Positions 17,601 through 25,677 of a DNA stretch of 64,000 bases are shown here, one piece after another (position 1 is the stretch's first letter; the number at the start of each line of letters is the position of its first letter). This DNA is from Sandaracinaceae bacterium (lineage in GTDB: Bacteria > Myxococcota_A > Polyangia > Polyangiales > Sandaracinaceae). The translations under genes were made by a program, and so were the position numbers. The DNA is taken from NCBI GenBank assembly GCA_020633195.1, contig JACKEC010000017.1, positions 434,001-498,000 of the forward strand, given 5' to 3'. The notes below the pieces were generated by a model. That model searched no databases. It worked only from the letters and a program-made list of their open reading frames with translations, and was not told the origin of the DNA.

Positions 17601-17737
17601 CCGTAGCCGAGGCCCGCCTCGCGCAGCACCGTCCAGGTCGCCGCGACGTCGATCGGGGTCACGGGGCCGAGGTCCTCGGCGCGCCGCGGCCGGACCCGGG
17701 CGCGGGCCTCGGGCGTCCATTCGATGTGCATCGTCAT
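14594..17737 (-). CDS. DUF4132 domain protein (MolR-like, HEAT-type repeats)
   Basis: A 1047-residue cytoplasmic protein. The C-terminal third carries the DUF4132 signature: GLFRIQALETAMLTGAEWS, then DELETAWVRHPLMLHLTRRIV, TFRVTDDGTYADV and HPLRWPD. The N-terminal two thirds are alanine-rich helical repeats with recurring leucine and acidic residues, as in HEAT-like scaffolds. No signal or membrane segment is seen. DUF4132 proteins are frequent in myxobacteria and planctomycetes; their role is not established. The start is ATG 17737, with a second in-frame ATG six bases downstream. Confidence 0.82.
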   Translation of the reverse strand: MTMHIEWTPEARARVRPRRAEDLGPVTPIDVAATWTVLREAGLGYGANAQAADELQASLSRLRARFEGDDAPMDLEPDEIAMWMRVATSQAAPLAAYLLETHGVARCVEAWLRTSAVQWWGGKFAIAPGPQPPILFRGLRAALLRAAPADYEASREHAAAAFDGADWRGRAQIVGAFPRDRAMAEELARMVIGATPPGPMAGAVGALHRADLDVGLIREATLLAGTSHADFDSLLDGYGADGVRVAVEAAARTKTQHEVESIARALSIVRAPEVAAMLAAHVGKKRVRKHASEYFARHPDLAETALRPIAEGGGRAAAMAAEMLAQAARAAETERGVADEAPLESLPAVLVAPPWRGGKRRGRKPIVVADAPTLDGPTAYHHVGGSTRHRPGYPDMDDEALAAWRAEVAACDPNGYRTGSRPSLFAMGQRAVPPAARLAMWCSGQWPIVEPSGVAGELLTEFGVEAIPGVVSWADRAVPGASGPWSVWPLTHLEAPAIAPHMALLFRRRSLKGLAATWLRSYPEAAIAGLLPAAVKDKGVARTAAERALVYLAGLGHEARIRERSAELGPKGVKAVAEILGSDPLMVCPAKPPKLSARYRPEALVRPTTVDGRALPLSAMQCLDEMLAFSTPAEPYAGIEVAASACDPRSLAEHAWSLATAWEASGSRATDRWMMLSLVHLADDEVVRRTTPALKNALVVDVLASIGSDAAAMELATIAARGAANASSYGGTRDEAERALDRIALAQGIDRERLDERLTPTLGLDERGGLTLDYGSRSFRVTFDEHLEPLVVAEDGKRSRTLPRTRKTDDAAAVEKARQVWDELREDVAAIGLFRIQALETAMLTGAEWSVDELETAWVRHPLMLHLTRRIVLCARRPEGSPVTFRVTDDGTYADVRDEPVELDADTRVFLPHPLRWPDDTLAAWPEVLADYELIQPFAQLARPRPSLTDEERSSPTLLRSWPSMGDYTALRRRLERCGWAVSSNQAPVLLLGDSRSVLLDLRSESRSGMPTMYVLRLVLRRDTQDVPWTEATEEETLTVLDQVGAG

Positions 17738-17793
17738 GCCGCGCGGAGCATGCCGCAGGATCCGGTCGGCGTCCGCTCCGTCGATCTTCTGGT

Positions 17794-17822
17794 TTGACCG
17801 CGCCGCAGAACATGGTTAGAAC
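17794..17822 (+). promoter_or_regulatory. Sigma-70-like promoter of the EF-G transcript
   Basis: TTGACC (17794-17799), 17-base spacer and TAGAAC (17817-17822). This is the best -35/-10 match seen in the window, and it leaves a leader of about 300 bases before the EF-G ATG. Confidence 0.6.
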
Positions 17823-17841
17823 ACTCGCTCGGAGCTTCGCC

Positions 17842-17958
17842 ATGACGCCCCCCCGCACCACCGACACGTCCCCGCTGCGCGCCCCTCGGGCGCTCCGCCG
17901 CGCGGGCCGGGGTGCGTGCGCGTACGCGCGGCTCTCGGTCTGGCCGGCCTTGGGCTGA
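17842..17958 (+). CDS. Possible leader peptide upstream of EF-G
   Basis: A 38-codon frame starting at ATG 17842 with GGAG at 17831-17834, seven bases before the start. It encodes an Arg/Ala/Pro-rich peptide ending AYARLSVWPALG and stops with TGA at 17956-17958. The stop lies inside the first of two alternative hairpins. The size, the ribosome site and the position between promoter and EF-G suggest a translated leader of the attenuation type. It has no known homologue that I can name, and chance cannot be excluded in GC-rich DNA. Confidence 0.4.
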   Translation: MTPPRTTDTSPLRAPRALRRAGRGACAYARLSVWPALG

Positions 17959-18003
17959 GCCCGGCGGGCTCCACTGCCGCTGCCCGTCGGGCTCCTCCGA
18001 GCC
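17957..18003 (+). promoter_or_regulatory. Possible attenuator hairpins in EF-G leader
   Basis: GAGCCC (17957-17962) pairs with GGGCTC (17966-17971) over a three-base loop. A second GGGCTC (17989-17994) can pair with GAGCC (17999-18003) or compete for the first GAGCCC. Mutually exclusive pairings next to a leader stop codon are the layout of ribosome-controlled attenuators. The remaining 130 bases to 18134 show no gene. Confidence 0.35.
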
Positions 18004-18133
18004 TCCTCGCCCCGCGCGCGTCGCCCCGACGCGGCCGCGGCGCGGCGCGCTCGGATCGTCTCCACGAAACCCCTCTCACGGCTCGCCACCGCGGCGCGCG
18101 CGTCATGGGAGACGTCCGTCTGGGAGCCAGATC

Positions 18134-20098
18134 ATGACCCGTTCAAACCAACAAGATCGCCTACGCAACTTCGGTATCATCGCGCACGTCGACGCGGGGA
18201 AGACCACGCTCACCGAGCGGATCCTCTTCCACGCGGGCCGCATCCACCGCATCGGCAACGTCGACGCGGGCACGACCACCACCGACAGCCGCCCCGAGGA
18301 GAAGGCCAAGGGCATCACGATCACCGCCGCCGCGGTGACGTGCGCTTGGCGCGAGCACACGCTCACGCTGATCGACACCCCGGGCCACGCCGACTTCACC
18401 ATCGAGGTCGAGCGCTCCCTGCGCGTGCTCGACGGCGCGGTCGTGCTCATCGACGCGGTCGCGGGCGTGGAGCCCCAGACCGAGAAGGTGTGGCGGCAGG
18501 CGGATCGCTGGCGGGTCCCGCGGATCGCGTTCGTGAACAAGCTCGACCGGGCCGGCGCCGATCTGCGCCGCTCCGTCGAGTCGATGCGCGAGCGCCTCGG
18601 CGCGCGCCCCGTCGTCGTGACGCTGCCGATCGGCCGCGAGCGAGAGCTCGAGGGCGTCGTCGATCTCGTGACGCTCCAGGCGGTGCGCTTCGACGCGGAC
18701 GGTCGCGCCGTCCTCGACGAGGTGCCTCGCGCGATGGCGGACGAGGTCCGCGAGGCGCGCGAGTCGTTGATCGAGGCCTGCGCCGAGCTCGACGAGTCGC
18801 TGCTCGGCGCGTGGGTCGCCGGCGACGTGCGCCCCGAGGCGCTCGTCGCCGCGCTCCGCGCGGGGACGCTGCAAGGTAGCTTGCTGCCTACGTACTGCGG
18901 CTCCGCGCTCGCCAACCTCGGCGTGCCGGTGCTCCTCGACGCCATCGTCGAGCTGCTCCCGGCCCCCGAGGGATCTGTGGAGGCGCCCCTGGCCGCGCTG
19001 TGCTTCAAGGTCGTCCACGACGCCCACGGAGCGCTCGCGTGGGTCCGGGTCTACTCGGGCACCCTGCGCTCCGAGCTCGTCGGCGTCGGCGACGGTCGCC
19101 GCACGGTGCGCGTCGGCCGCCTCGCGCGGCTCTTCGCGGACCGGCGCGAGGCCGCCACCGAGGTCGTCGCGGGCGGGATCGCCGCGCTGGTCGGGGCCGA
19201 CGTCTCGACCGGCGACACCCTCTGTGACCTCGAGCGCCGGACCCTCCTCGAGCCCATCGTGGTGCCCGAGGCGGTGATGCGGGTCGCCATCGAGCCCCGC
19301 GGTCGTGACGACCGCGACAAGCTCGGTCGCGCGCTCTCGCGCATGCGGCTCGAAGATCCCTCCCTCCGCGTGATCGAGGACCCGGAGACGGGCCAGACCA
19401 TGCTGGGCGGGATGGGCGAGCTTCACCTCGAGGTGTCCGTGAGCCGGCTCGCGTCGGCGCACGGCGTGCACGTGGCGGTCGGGGAGCCGAAGGTCGCCTA
19501 CCGTGAGACGATCACGCGGGCGGCCGAGGTCAGCCACCTCCACAAGAAGCAGAGCGGCGGAGGCTCGGGGCAGTGGGCGCGCGTCGTCCTCCGCGTCGAG
19601 CCCGCCGAGCCCGGCGCGGGGCTCCTCTTCGAGTCCCGCGTCAAGGGCGGCGCCATTCCCAAGGAGTGGATCGAGCCGGTCTTCGACGGCTGCCGTGAGG
19701 CCGCGAGCAGCGGCCCCGTCGGCGGGCACCCCGTCGTCGACCTGCAAGTGATCTTGCTCGATGGGGAGACGCACTCCAACGACTCGAGCGAGCTCGCCTT
19801 CGCGCTCGCCGGTCGCGCGGCCTTCCGCCTCGCGATCGCCGACGCCGGGGCGGTCCTGCTCGAGCCCCTCATGCTCCTCGAGGCGCGTGTGCCCGAGGCG
19901 CACGTCGGCGACGTGATCGGCGATCTCGCCGCGCGCCGCGGGCGTGTGACCGCCTTGGAGGCCGAGTCCCCCACCGTCCAGATCGTCCGGGCGGAGGTCC
20001 CGCTCGCGGAGCTCTACGGCTACGCGAGCCGACTCGGCAGCCTCAGCCACGGTCGTGGCACCCACCACATGGAGCTCGCGCGGTACGCCACCGCGTGA
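18134..20098 (+). CDS. fusA: Elongation factor G (EF-G) family GTPase
   Basis: A 654-residue ribosomal translocase, slightly shorter than the usual 690-700. The P-loop AHVDAGKTT is at 17-25, switch I GITIT at 60-64, DTPGH at 81-85 and NKLD at 135-138. Domain II (VYSGTL), domain IV (YRETITR, QSGGGSGQW, GETHSNDSSELAF) and domain V (GDVIGDLAARRGRV, LYGYASRLGSLSHGRGTHHME) are all present. It stands alone, not with rpsL/rpsG/tuf as the main fusA usually does, so it may be a second EF-G with a recycling or stress role. A frame extending to 17912 upstream is leader, not protein. Its own promoter and structured leader suggest regulation. Confidence 0.93.
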   Translation: MTRSNQQDRLRNFGIIAHVDAGKTTLTERILFHAGRIHRIGNVDAGTTTTDSRPEEKAKGITITAAAVTCAWREHTLTLIDTPGHADFTIEVERSLRVLDGAVVLIDAVAGVEPQTEKVWRQADRWRVPRIAFVNKLDRAGADLRRSVESMRERLGARPVVVTLPIGRERELEGVVDLVTLQAVRFDADGRAVLDEVPRAMADEVREARESLIEACAELDESLLGAWVAGDVRPEALVAALRAGTLQGSLLPTYCGSALANLGVPVLLDAIVELLPAPEGSVEAPLAALCFKVVHDAHGALAWVRVYSGTLRSELVGVGDGRRTVRVGRLARLFADRREAATEVVAGGIAALVGADVSTGDTLCDLERRTLLEPIVVPEAVMRVAIEPRGRDDRDKLGRALSRMRLEDPSLRVIEDPETGQTMLGGMGELHLEVSVSRLASAHGVHVAVGEPKVAYRETITRAAEVSHLHKKQSGGGSGQWARVVLRVEPAEPGAGLLFESRVKGGAIPKEWIEPVFDGCREAASSGPVGGHPVVDLQVILLDGETHSNDSSELAFALAGRAAFRLAIADAGAVLLEPLMLLEARVPEAHVGDVIGDLAARRGRVTALEAESPTVQIVRAEVPLAELYGYASRLGSLSHGRGTHHMELARYATA

Positions 20099-20148
20099 GC
20101 CCCTCGCGAGGCCGGCCTCCGACCCGGGGGCCGGCCGTCGCGGGGCTC
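20097..20148 (+). terminator. Strong GC hairpin at the EF-G stop codon
   Basis: A near-continuous stem begins in the TGA codon: GAGCCC, CGCGA and GGCCGGCC on the left pair with GGCCGGCC, TCGCG and GGGCTC on the right. No T-run follows, so it may be a Rho-assisted terminator or an mRNA-stabilising hairpin. Confidence 0.5.
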
Positions 20149-20201
20149 GATCCGCGCGGCCGGGGCGGTGAGGCGCTACGTTGTCCCCCGGCGACGACCT
20201 C

Positions 20202-21422
20202 ATGCGCACCCTCGGCATCGGCATCTTCGTCGTCACGTACCTGCTGATCGCGGCTCGCCGCCTGCGCTTCGCGGGCCTCGATCGCCCGGCCGCCGCGATG
20301 CTCGGCGCGGTCGCCTGCGTCGCGCTCGGCGTGCTCTCTCCCGACGAGGCCGTCGACGCGGTGGACGGCTCCACGCTCCTCCTGCTGCTCGGGGTGATGG
20401 GGATGGGCGCGTTCCTCGCGGCCGATGGGTTCTTCGATCGCCTCGAGGCGCACCTCGTCGCGCGCGCTCGCACCCCGACGCGGCTGCTCGCGGTGATCGT
20501 CTGGGGCGCGGGCGTGCTCGCGGCGCTGATCACCAACGACGCGGTCTGCGTGCTCGGCGCGCCGCTCGTCGTGCGCCTCGTGCAGCGCCACCGCCTCCCC
20601 GCCGTGCCGTTCCTCCTCGCCCTCGCCACCGGCGCCAACACGGGGAGCGTCGCGACCCTCGTCGGCAACCCGCAGAACATGCTCTGCGGGATCCTCGGCC
20701 ACCTCTCGTTCCTGGACTTCGCGCTCCGCATGACCCCGGTGGCCGTCGTCGGCCTCGCGATCAACCACGGGCTGCTCGCGATGATGTTCCGCCGCGAGCT
20801 CGCCGCCGTAGAGCTCGCGCCGCCGGGCCCCGCCGAGCCGCTCGGCCGCCGCAACGCGGTGACCCTCGCCGTCATCGCGGCGACCGCGGTGGCCTACGCG
20901 AGCGGGCTCCCCCTCGCGTGGACGGCGGCGGCCGGCTTCATCGCGCTGGTGCTCCTGCACCGAACGGACACCCGCGACCTCTGGGGGCGCATCGACTGGG
21001 CCTTGCTCCTCTTCTTCGCCGGGCTGTTCGTGGTGGTCGAGGGGCTCGTCCGGTCGGGCGCGCCCGCGTGGGCCTTCGCGCGCTTCCCGCTGCCCGCGCT
21101 CGCGGCCGGCCCGGGCGGCGGCGCGGCGTTGGCCACGGTGTTCCTCGTCGGCTCGAACGTCGTGTCGAACGTGCCGTTCATCCTCGTGGTGCGCGAACCG
21201 ATGACACAGCTCCCCGACCCGACCCTGGGCTGGCAGCTCCTCGCGATGGCCTCGACGTTCGCGGGGAACCTGACCTTGCTCGGGTCGGTCGCGAACGTGA
21301 TCGTCGCCGAAGCCGGTCGTGACGTGGGCTCGTTCGGCTTCTGGCAGCACCTGCGCGTGGGCGCGCCGCTCGCGCTGGTGACGACCGCGCTGGGCACCGC
21401 GTGGCTGCTCTGGCTCGGGTGA
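20202..21422 (+). CDS. ArsB/NhaD-superfamily anion transporter (YbiR-like)
   Basis: An integral membrane protein of 406 residues from ATG 20202; a TTG at 20181 would add seven. It has about eleven hydrophobic helices. Family landmarks are ITNDAVCVLGAPLVV, TGANTGSVATLVGNPQNML and the pseudo-repeat SNVVSNVPFILVV, as in the ion transporter superfamily that includes ArsB, NhaD and SLC13-type carriers. The first half ends with a cytoplasmic loop near RRELAAVELAPPGP. The transported ion is not evident. It follows EF-G after a strong hairpin and ends seven bases from the convergent kinase gene. Confidence 0.82.
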   Translation: MRTLGIGIFVVTYLLIAARRLRFAGLDRPAAAMLGAVACVALGVLSPDEAVDAVDGSTLLLLLGVMGMGAFLAADGFFDRLEAHLVARARTPTRLLAVIVWGAGVLAALITNDAVCVLGAPLVVRLVQRHRLPAVPFLLALATGANTGSVATLVGNPQNMLCGILGHLSFLDFALRMTPVAVVGLAINHGLLAMMFRRELAAVELAPPGPAEPLGRRNAVTLAVIAATAVAYASGLPLAWTAAAGFIALVLLHRTDTRDLWGRIDWALLLFFAGLFVVVEGLVRSGAPAWAFARFPLPALAAGPGGGAALATVFLVGSNVVSNVPFILVVREPMTQLPDPTLGWQLLAMASTFAGNLTLLGSVANVIVAEAGRDVGSFGFWQHLRVGAPLALVTTALGTAWLLWLG

Positions 21423-21428
21423 ACGCGA

Positions 21429-23564
21429 TCAGCGGCGACGCCGCCGGCCGCGCCGGCTGCGCGCGCTGCGCCGGCTCCGTCGGCTGGCCGCCACGCGACG
21501 CGCCCGGAGCGCGCGCGCCTGCCGAGCCCGCGCCCGCCGGCGGGCTCGCGCCGCGGCTCGCGCGCGGGCCGACGCGCTCGGCGCCGGGGCGGCCACCTCA
21601 CCGTCGCTCTCGAGCCGGGTCCGCAGCGCCTCGAGCGCGGCGCGGCGGTCGGCGGGGAGGTCCTCGTCCTCGAGGAGATCGCGGACCCGCTCGACGCCCT
21701 CCTCGGGGTAGACGCGCGCGAGCATCGCGGTGGCGCGAGCTTGCTCTGCGCCCGTCGACGCGAGCCGCACGAGGTCGTCGAGCATCCGGGGATCGCCACG
21801 CGCCGTGTCGTCGACGCGCTGGGCGAGGTCGTAGCGCTCGATCGCGGAGGTCTCGTGACCGTCCGCGACGAAGCTCTGCGCCAGCAAGAGGTGCGGGCGC
21901 GGGTCGCTCCGATCGGCCCGCGCGAGCGCTCGCAGCGCGCGGTCGTCGTCGTGCGAGAGCGCCCGGCCCGCGAGCACCTCGCGCCGCGTCCGGACCAGCT
22001 CCGGCGTCAGCGGGCGCACGCGCCACGGGTTCGGACCGAGCGGCTCGTTCTCGGCCTCGGCCTCCGCCGCGGCGGTGGCCTCGGCGTCCTGGGCGTCCTC
22101 CGGGTCGACGGGCGCGCCCGCCTCGGGGGGCGCCTCATCGTCGTCCGCCTCGTCGTCGTCCGCCTCGTCGTCGTCCGCTTCGTCGAGGGCCTCCCACACC
22201 GTCCAGTCGCCCGCGACCTCGTCGGCGAGGCTCATCGGTCCGGCCTCGACCGGGGCGATCTCCATGTCGGCGGGCTGCGTGTCCACGGGATCGGGGTCCG
22301 CGCGTTCCGGGTCGGGCTCGGCGAGCGGCTCGGCCCCCACCTCGTCGGTGACGAACGCCTCCGGGGCGCCGTCCGCGCGGGGCAGGACCACGAACGCCCA
22401 GAGCCCGCCGGCCACGAGGCAGACCGCGAGCGCGACGCCCGTGACGATCGCTCCGAAGCGCCCGCCTTCGCGGGTCGGGGCCACCGGGCGCGCGTCGGGC
22501 ACCGCGGGCTCCTGCGGCGGCTCGCCGCTCGGCGGCGTGACGTAGACGCGCGGCGCCGAGGTCTGCGACGAGCCGCGCGAGCGCGCCGCCGGGGTCGCGG
22601 GGATCGTCGGCTCGGGGGTCGACAGCTCGAGCGCGGGCTCCGTCGGCGCGTCCCCCGCGACGGCCGGCCGGGTCCACGGCGAGGGCAGCGCCAGCAGCGC
22701 GTCCCGCATCGCCGCGGCGCTCTCGAAGCGCGCGCCGACGTCCTTGGCCATGCCCTTCTCGAGCAGCGCCTTCAGCTCGGGCGTCGCGCGGATGGGCCGG
22801 CCCCCGACGCCGAGGTTCGGGACCGCCTCGGTCAGGTGCTGGCGCACGACCTCGGGCAGCGAGCCGACGAAGGGGCGCCGCCCCGCGAGCATGTGGAAGA
22901 GCAGGACGGTGAAGGAGTAGAGGTCGGTGCGAGCGTCCATCTCGCCGCCGACGGCTTGCTCCGGCGACATGTACCCGGGCGTCCCGAACGCGATGCCCGA
23001 ACGCGTCAGCACCGTCTGCGGCTTGGCCTCGTCGTCGCCCTCCACGAGCTTCACGAAGCCGAAGTCGAGGATCTTCACGTGCTGGGCGTTGGTCGGCGTC
23101 TCGCTGAGGAAGATGTTCGCGGGCTTGAGGTCGCGGTGAACGCAGCCCGCCTCGTGCGCGTAGGCGAGCGCGTCGATCGTCTGGAGCGCGATGTGGCGCA
23201 CCACCGAGTCGGGCAGCGTCTCCTCCTCGATCCGCTCTTCGAGCGTCTGGCCCTGGAGCAGCTCCATCACGAGGTAGGGGCGGCCGTCGGCGACGCTGAA
23301 GTCGCTGAGCTTCACGATGTGCGGGTGGTCGAGGGACGCGAGCGCCTTCGCCTCGCGCTCGAACCGCGGGCGCATCTGCGGGTGGTGCGCGTACTGCGGC
23401 TGCAGCGTCTTGATGGCGACGGGCACGTCGCGCTCGAGGTCCCAGCCGCGGTAGACCCAGCCGATGCCCCCGTCGCCGAGGGCGCCGTCGATGCGGTAGC
23501 GGCCCTCGAGCACCGTGTCCGGTGGCAGGCGCTCCGACGCGGGCTCTTCCGCAGGCTCCGGCAC
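21429..23564 (-). CDS. Serine/threonine protein kinase with transmembrane helix and basic tail
   Basis: A 711-residue Hanks-type kinase. The glycine loop GDGGIGWV (30-37), Lys52, HRDLKPAN (143-150), DFG (167-169) and GTPGYMSPEQ (194-203) indicate an active enzyme. A single membrane helix at about 370-394 is followed by an acidic extracytoplasmic region with a short tandem repeat (DEADDDEADDDEA), a TPR-like helical part and an extremely Arg-rich tail. The start is GTG at 23562-23564: a minus-strand TATCGT lies eight bases upstream, while the longer TTG start at 23582 would overlap that box. The dispersed repeat cluster separates it from the divergent MFS gene. Confidence 0.92.
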   Translation of the reverse strand: MPEPAEEPASERLPPDTVLEGRYRIDGALGDGGIGWVYRGWDLERDVPVAIKTLQPQYAHHPQMRPRFEREAKALASLDHPHIVKLSDFSVADGRPYLVMELLQGQTLEERIEEETLPDSVVRHIALQTIDALAYAHEAGCVHRDLKPANIFLSETPTNAQHVKILDFGFVKLVEGDDEAKPQTVLTRSGIAFGTPGYMSPEQAVGGEMDARTDLYSFTVLLFHMLAGRRPFVGSLPEVVRQHLTEAVPNLGVGGRPIRATPELKALLEKGMAKDVGARFESAAAMRDALLALPSPWTRPAVAGDAPTEPALELSTPEPTIPATPAARSRGSSQTSAPRVYVTPPSGEPPQEPAVPDARPVAPTREGGRFGAIVTGVALAVCLVAGGLWAFVVLPRADGAPEAFVTDEVGAEPLAEPDPERADPDPVDTQPADMEIAPVEAGPMSLADEVAGDWTVWEALDEADDDEADDDEADDDEAPPEAGAPVDPEDAQDAEATAAAEAEAENEPLGPNPWRVRPLTPELVRTRREVLAGRALSHDDDRALRALARADRSDPRPHLLLAQSFVADGHETSAIERYDLAQRVDDTARGDPRMLDDLVRLASTGAEQARATAMLARVYPEEGVERVRDLLEDEDLPADRRAALEALRTRLESDGEVAAPAPSASARARAAARARRRARARQARALRARRVAASRRSRRSARSRRGRRRRR

Positions 23565-23572
23565 GGACCCTG

Positions 23573-23578
23573 ACGATA
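23573..23578 (-). promoter_or_regulatory. -10 box, leaderless start of kinase
   Basis: Minus-strand TATCGT, eight bases before the GTG at 23564. It argues against the upstream TTG start. Confidence 0.4.
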
Positions 23579-23646
23579 GCAACGCGGGCCGCCGCCGTCC
23601 TTCGTCGCAGAACCAGGTAGGGGTTTCCCCGCACCTCTGTCGCGCG

Positions 23647-23871
23647 GGGAATTTCGCGCGAAGGGCGCGAAGGGAGCAAAGAGGGTTTCGGTTGTCGATG
23701 CGCGCGTGTCGGTGGTCTGGGGGCGCTTCGCGCGGGGAATTTCGCGCGAAGGGCGCGACGGGAGCAAAGAAGCTCTTCTATCGATGCGCGGGCTCGGTGG
23801 TCTGGGGGCGCTGCGGGTGCCGTTGACCTTCGACCCCCTTGGCCCCCTCTGCGCCCTTGGCGCGAAATTCC
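23647..23871. repeat. Palindromic AATTTCGCGC repeat, site 2 (two tandem units plus inverted arm)
   Basis: Two direct copies start at 23650 and 23738, 88 bases apart. Each runs from AATTTCGCGCGAAGGGCGCG through AGCAAAGA, then a less conserved T-rich stretch and TCGGTGGTCTGGGGGCGCT. An inverted arm ends at 23871. The cluster fills the gap between two divergent genes, so here it cannot be a simple terminator of either. Confidence 0.8.
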
Positions 23872-23922
23872 GACCCGTCTCGGGCTGCCGTCGGACCGAT
23901 TCGGCTCCATAACGCGCTGGCC

Positions 23923-25362
23923 ATGACGTCCGGCGCACCGACCACGAACCGAGCACTGACGGTCGCGGCGCTGCTGGCGTCGATGTTCATGGCGGCCATG
24001 GAGGCCACCGTCGTCGCGACCGCGATGCCCACGGTGATCAGCGAGCTCGGCGGCCTCGCCCTCTACGGCTGGGTCGGGGCCGCGTACCTCCTCGCGTCCA
24101 CCGTGACGGTGCCGTTCTACGGCAAGCTCGCCGACCGGCACGGCCGCAAGCCGATCCTCTCGATGGGCGTGATCGTGTTCCTGATCGGCTCCGTCGCGAG
24201 CGGCGCGTCGACGAGCATCGAGCAGCTCATCGTGTTCCGGGCGGTGCAGGGCCTGGGCGCCGGCGCGATGCAGCCCATCGTGCTGACCGTCATCGGCGAC
24301 CTCTACACCCCGGCCGAGCGCGGCCGCGTGCAGGGCTTCTTCGGCGCGGTGTGGGGCATCGCCGGCGTGGCCGGGCCGCTCCTCGGCGGCGCGATCGTGT
24401 CGATGACCACGTGGCGCTGGGTCTTCTGGATCAACGTGCCCCTCGGCCTCCTCGCGCTCGTCGTCCTCGGCGTCGCGTTCCGCGAGGCGCCGCGCCCCAA
24501 GGCGCGCACCCGGCTCGACCTCGCGGGCGCGGGGACGGTGATCCTCGCCGCGCTCTCGATCCTGCTCGCGGCCTCCGGGGTCCTGCCGCTCGTCACCGGC
24601 CCCGCCGGCGCCGTCCTGCTCGTCGTGTTCGTGTGGATCGAGAGCCACGCCGAGGACCCGGTGTTGCCGATCGCGCTGATCCGGCGGCGGCTCATCACCG
24701 TCGCGGGCGTCGTCTCGCTCCTGCTCGGCGCCGCCATGATGGCGGTGCTGACCTTCCTGCCTCTACACGTTCAAGGCGTCTTGTCGGGCGCGCCGACCGA
24801 CGCCGGCCTCGTCATCGCCCCGATGCTCGTCGGCTGGCCGGTCGCGTCGGCGATCACGAGCCGGATGATCGTGCGGATCGGCTACCGCGCCCCGATCCGG
24901 ATCGGCGTGTTCGTCTCCACCGTGGGCTTCGTCAGCCTCGCCCTCACCGCGACGCTCCTCGCCCCCGCGTGGGCGCTCGGCCTGAGCATGCTCGTGTTCG
25001 GCGCGGGCATGGGCCTGTCGAACACCGCCCTGATCATCAGCGTGCAGGCGAGCGTCGGCTACGAGCAGCGCGGCGTCGTCACCGCCTTCACCCAGTTCGC
25101 CCGCACCATGGGCGGCGCCCTCGGCGTCGGCGCGCTCGGCGCCGTCCTCGCCGCCCAGCTCGGCCGCCGCCTGCCCCCCGAGACCGTGCGCGCCCTCCTC
25201 GATCCCCACGCCGCCGGCGTCGTCTCCGCGCCCGGCGTCGCCGAGGCCCTCGGCGGCGCGCTCGCCCCCCTCTTCTGGGCCGGCGCCGCCGCCACCGTCT
25301 TCGCCCTGATCGCCGTCATCGCCCAACCCGCCGACGAGTCCCCCGCCGCCGCCACCGCGTGA
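23923..25362 (+). CDS. MFS transporter, DHA2-type multidrug exporter
   Basis: A 479-residue major facilitator protein with about 14 hydrophobic helices, the number typical of the DHA2 (drug:H+ antiporter-2) group. Visible motifs are MEATVVATAMPTVISELGG in helix 1, GKLADRHGRKPIL (motif A), RAVQGLGAGAMQPI and GPLLGGAIV (motif C). The ATG at 23923 follows the repeat cluster; the frame upstream of it is repeat sequence. No regulator adjoins it, so the substrate is unknown. Confidence 0.9.
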   Translation: MTSGAPTTNRALTVAALLASMFMAAMEATVVATAMPTVISELGGLALYGWVGAAYLLASTVTVPFYGKLADRHGRKPILSMGVIVFLIGSVASGASTSIEQLIVFRAVQGLGAGAMQPIVLTVIGDLYTPAERGRVQGFFGAVWGIAGVAGPLLGGAIVSMTTWRWVFWINVPLGLLALVVLGVAFREAPRPKARTRLDLAGAGTVILAALSILLAASGVLPLVTGPAGAVLLVVFVWIESHAEDPVLPIALIRRRLITVAGVVSLLLGAAMMAVLTFLPLHVQGVLSGAPTDAGLVIAPMLVGWPVASAITSRMIVRIGYRAPIRIGVFVSTVGFVSLALTATLLAPAWALGLSMLVFGAGMGLSNTALIISVQASVGYEQRGVVTAFTQFARTMGGALGVGALGAVLAAQLGRRLPPETVRALLDPHAAGVVSAPGVAEALGGALAPLFWAGAAATVFALIAVIAQPADESPAAATA

Positions 25363-25410
25363 GGCGCCGCCGGCTCAGCCGCAGCGCTGGTAGACGATCG
25401 AGCGATCGGC

Positions 25411-25616
25411 GAGCGATCGGGGACGCTCTTCGTCAGTTTCGTCAGTTTCGTCAGTTTCGTTCTCGATCGAGCGATCGAGGGACGCTCTTCGTCCGATTCG
25501 TCAGTTCCGTTTCGAGCGATCGGGGACGCTCTTCGTCCGATTCGTCAGTTTCGTCCGATTCGTCAGTTCCTGCTGGGCGGCACCGGGGACGATCTTCTTC
25601 GATTTCTTCATCCGCC
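25411..25616. repeat. Short direct-repeat array (GACGCTCTTCGTC and CGTCAGTTT units)
   Basis: GACGCTCTTCGTC occurs at 25422, 25481 and 25525. The first copy runs into three tandem CGTCAGTTT nonamers, and GATCGAGCGATCG-like palindromes intervene. The right end, GGGGACGATCTTCTTCGATT near 25590, resembles the terminal repeat of the elements at 27770 and 30147. The stretch between the MFS gene and the lipoprotein at 25678 shows no gene. Confidence 0.65.
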
Positions 25617-25666
25617 TCGGAGCGCCCGACCCGCGCGTCCGGCGGGAGATCCGGAGCGCGCGATCG

Positions 25667-25672
25667 TATGGT
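25667..25672 (+). promoter_or_regulatory. -10 box, leaderless start of lipoprotein
   Basis: TATGGT, five bases before the ATG at 25678. Confidence 0.45.
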
Positions 25673-25677
25673 CGCGC

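Noticed and set aside
13466..17797. A 1443-codon plus-strand open frame over the DUF1517-like and DUF4132 genes
   Set aside because: It is an antisense or alternate-frame shadow: Arg/Ala/Gly-rich, no domains, and the minus-strand DUF4132 protein has clear family motifs.
18134..20098. Ribosomal protection (TetM-like) resistance protein
   Set aside because: Domain IV and V sequences and the switch regions follow EF-G rather than TetM, despite the slightly short length.
23515..23912. Small proteins with the motif NFARRARREQR in the 23.6 kb repeat cluster
   Set aside because: The same peptide appears at every repeat site, so it is translation of the non-coding repeat.
25411..25577. CRISPR array
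   Set aside because: Repeats are only three, irregularly spaced, and the spacers themselves are repetitive; no cas genes nearby.
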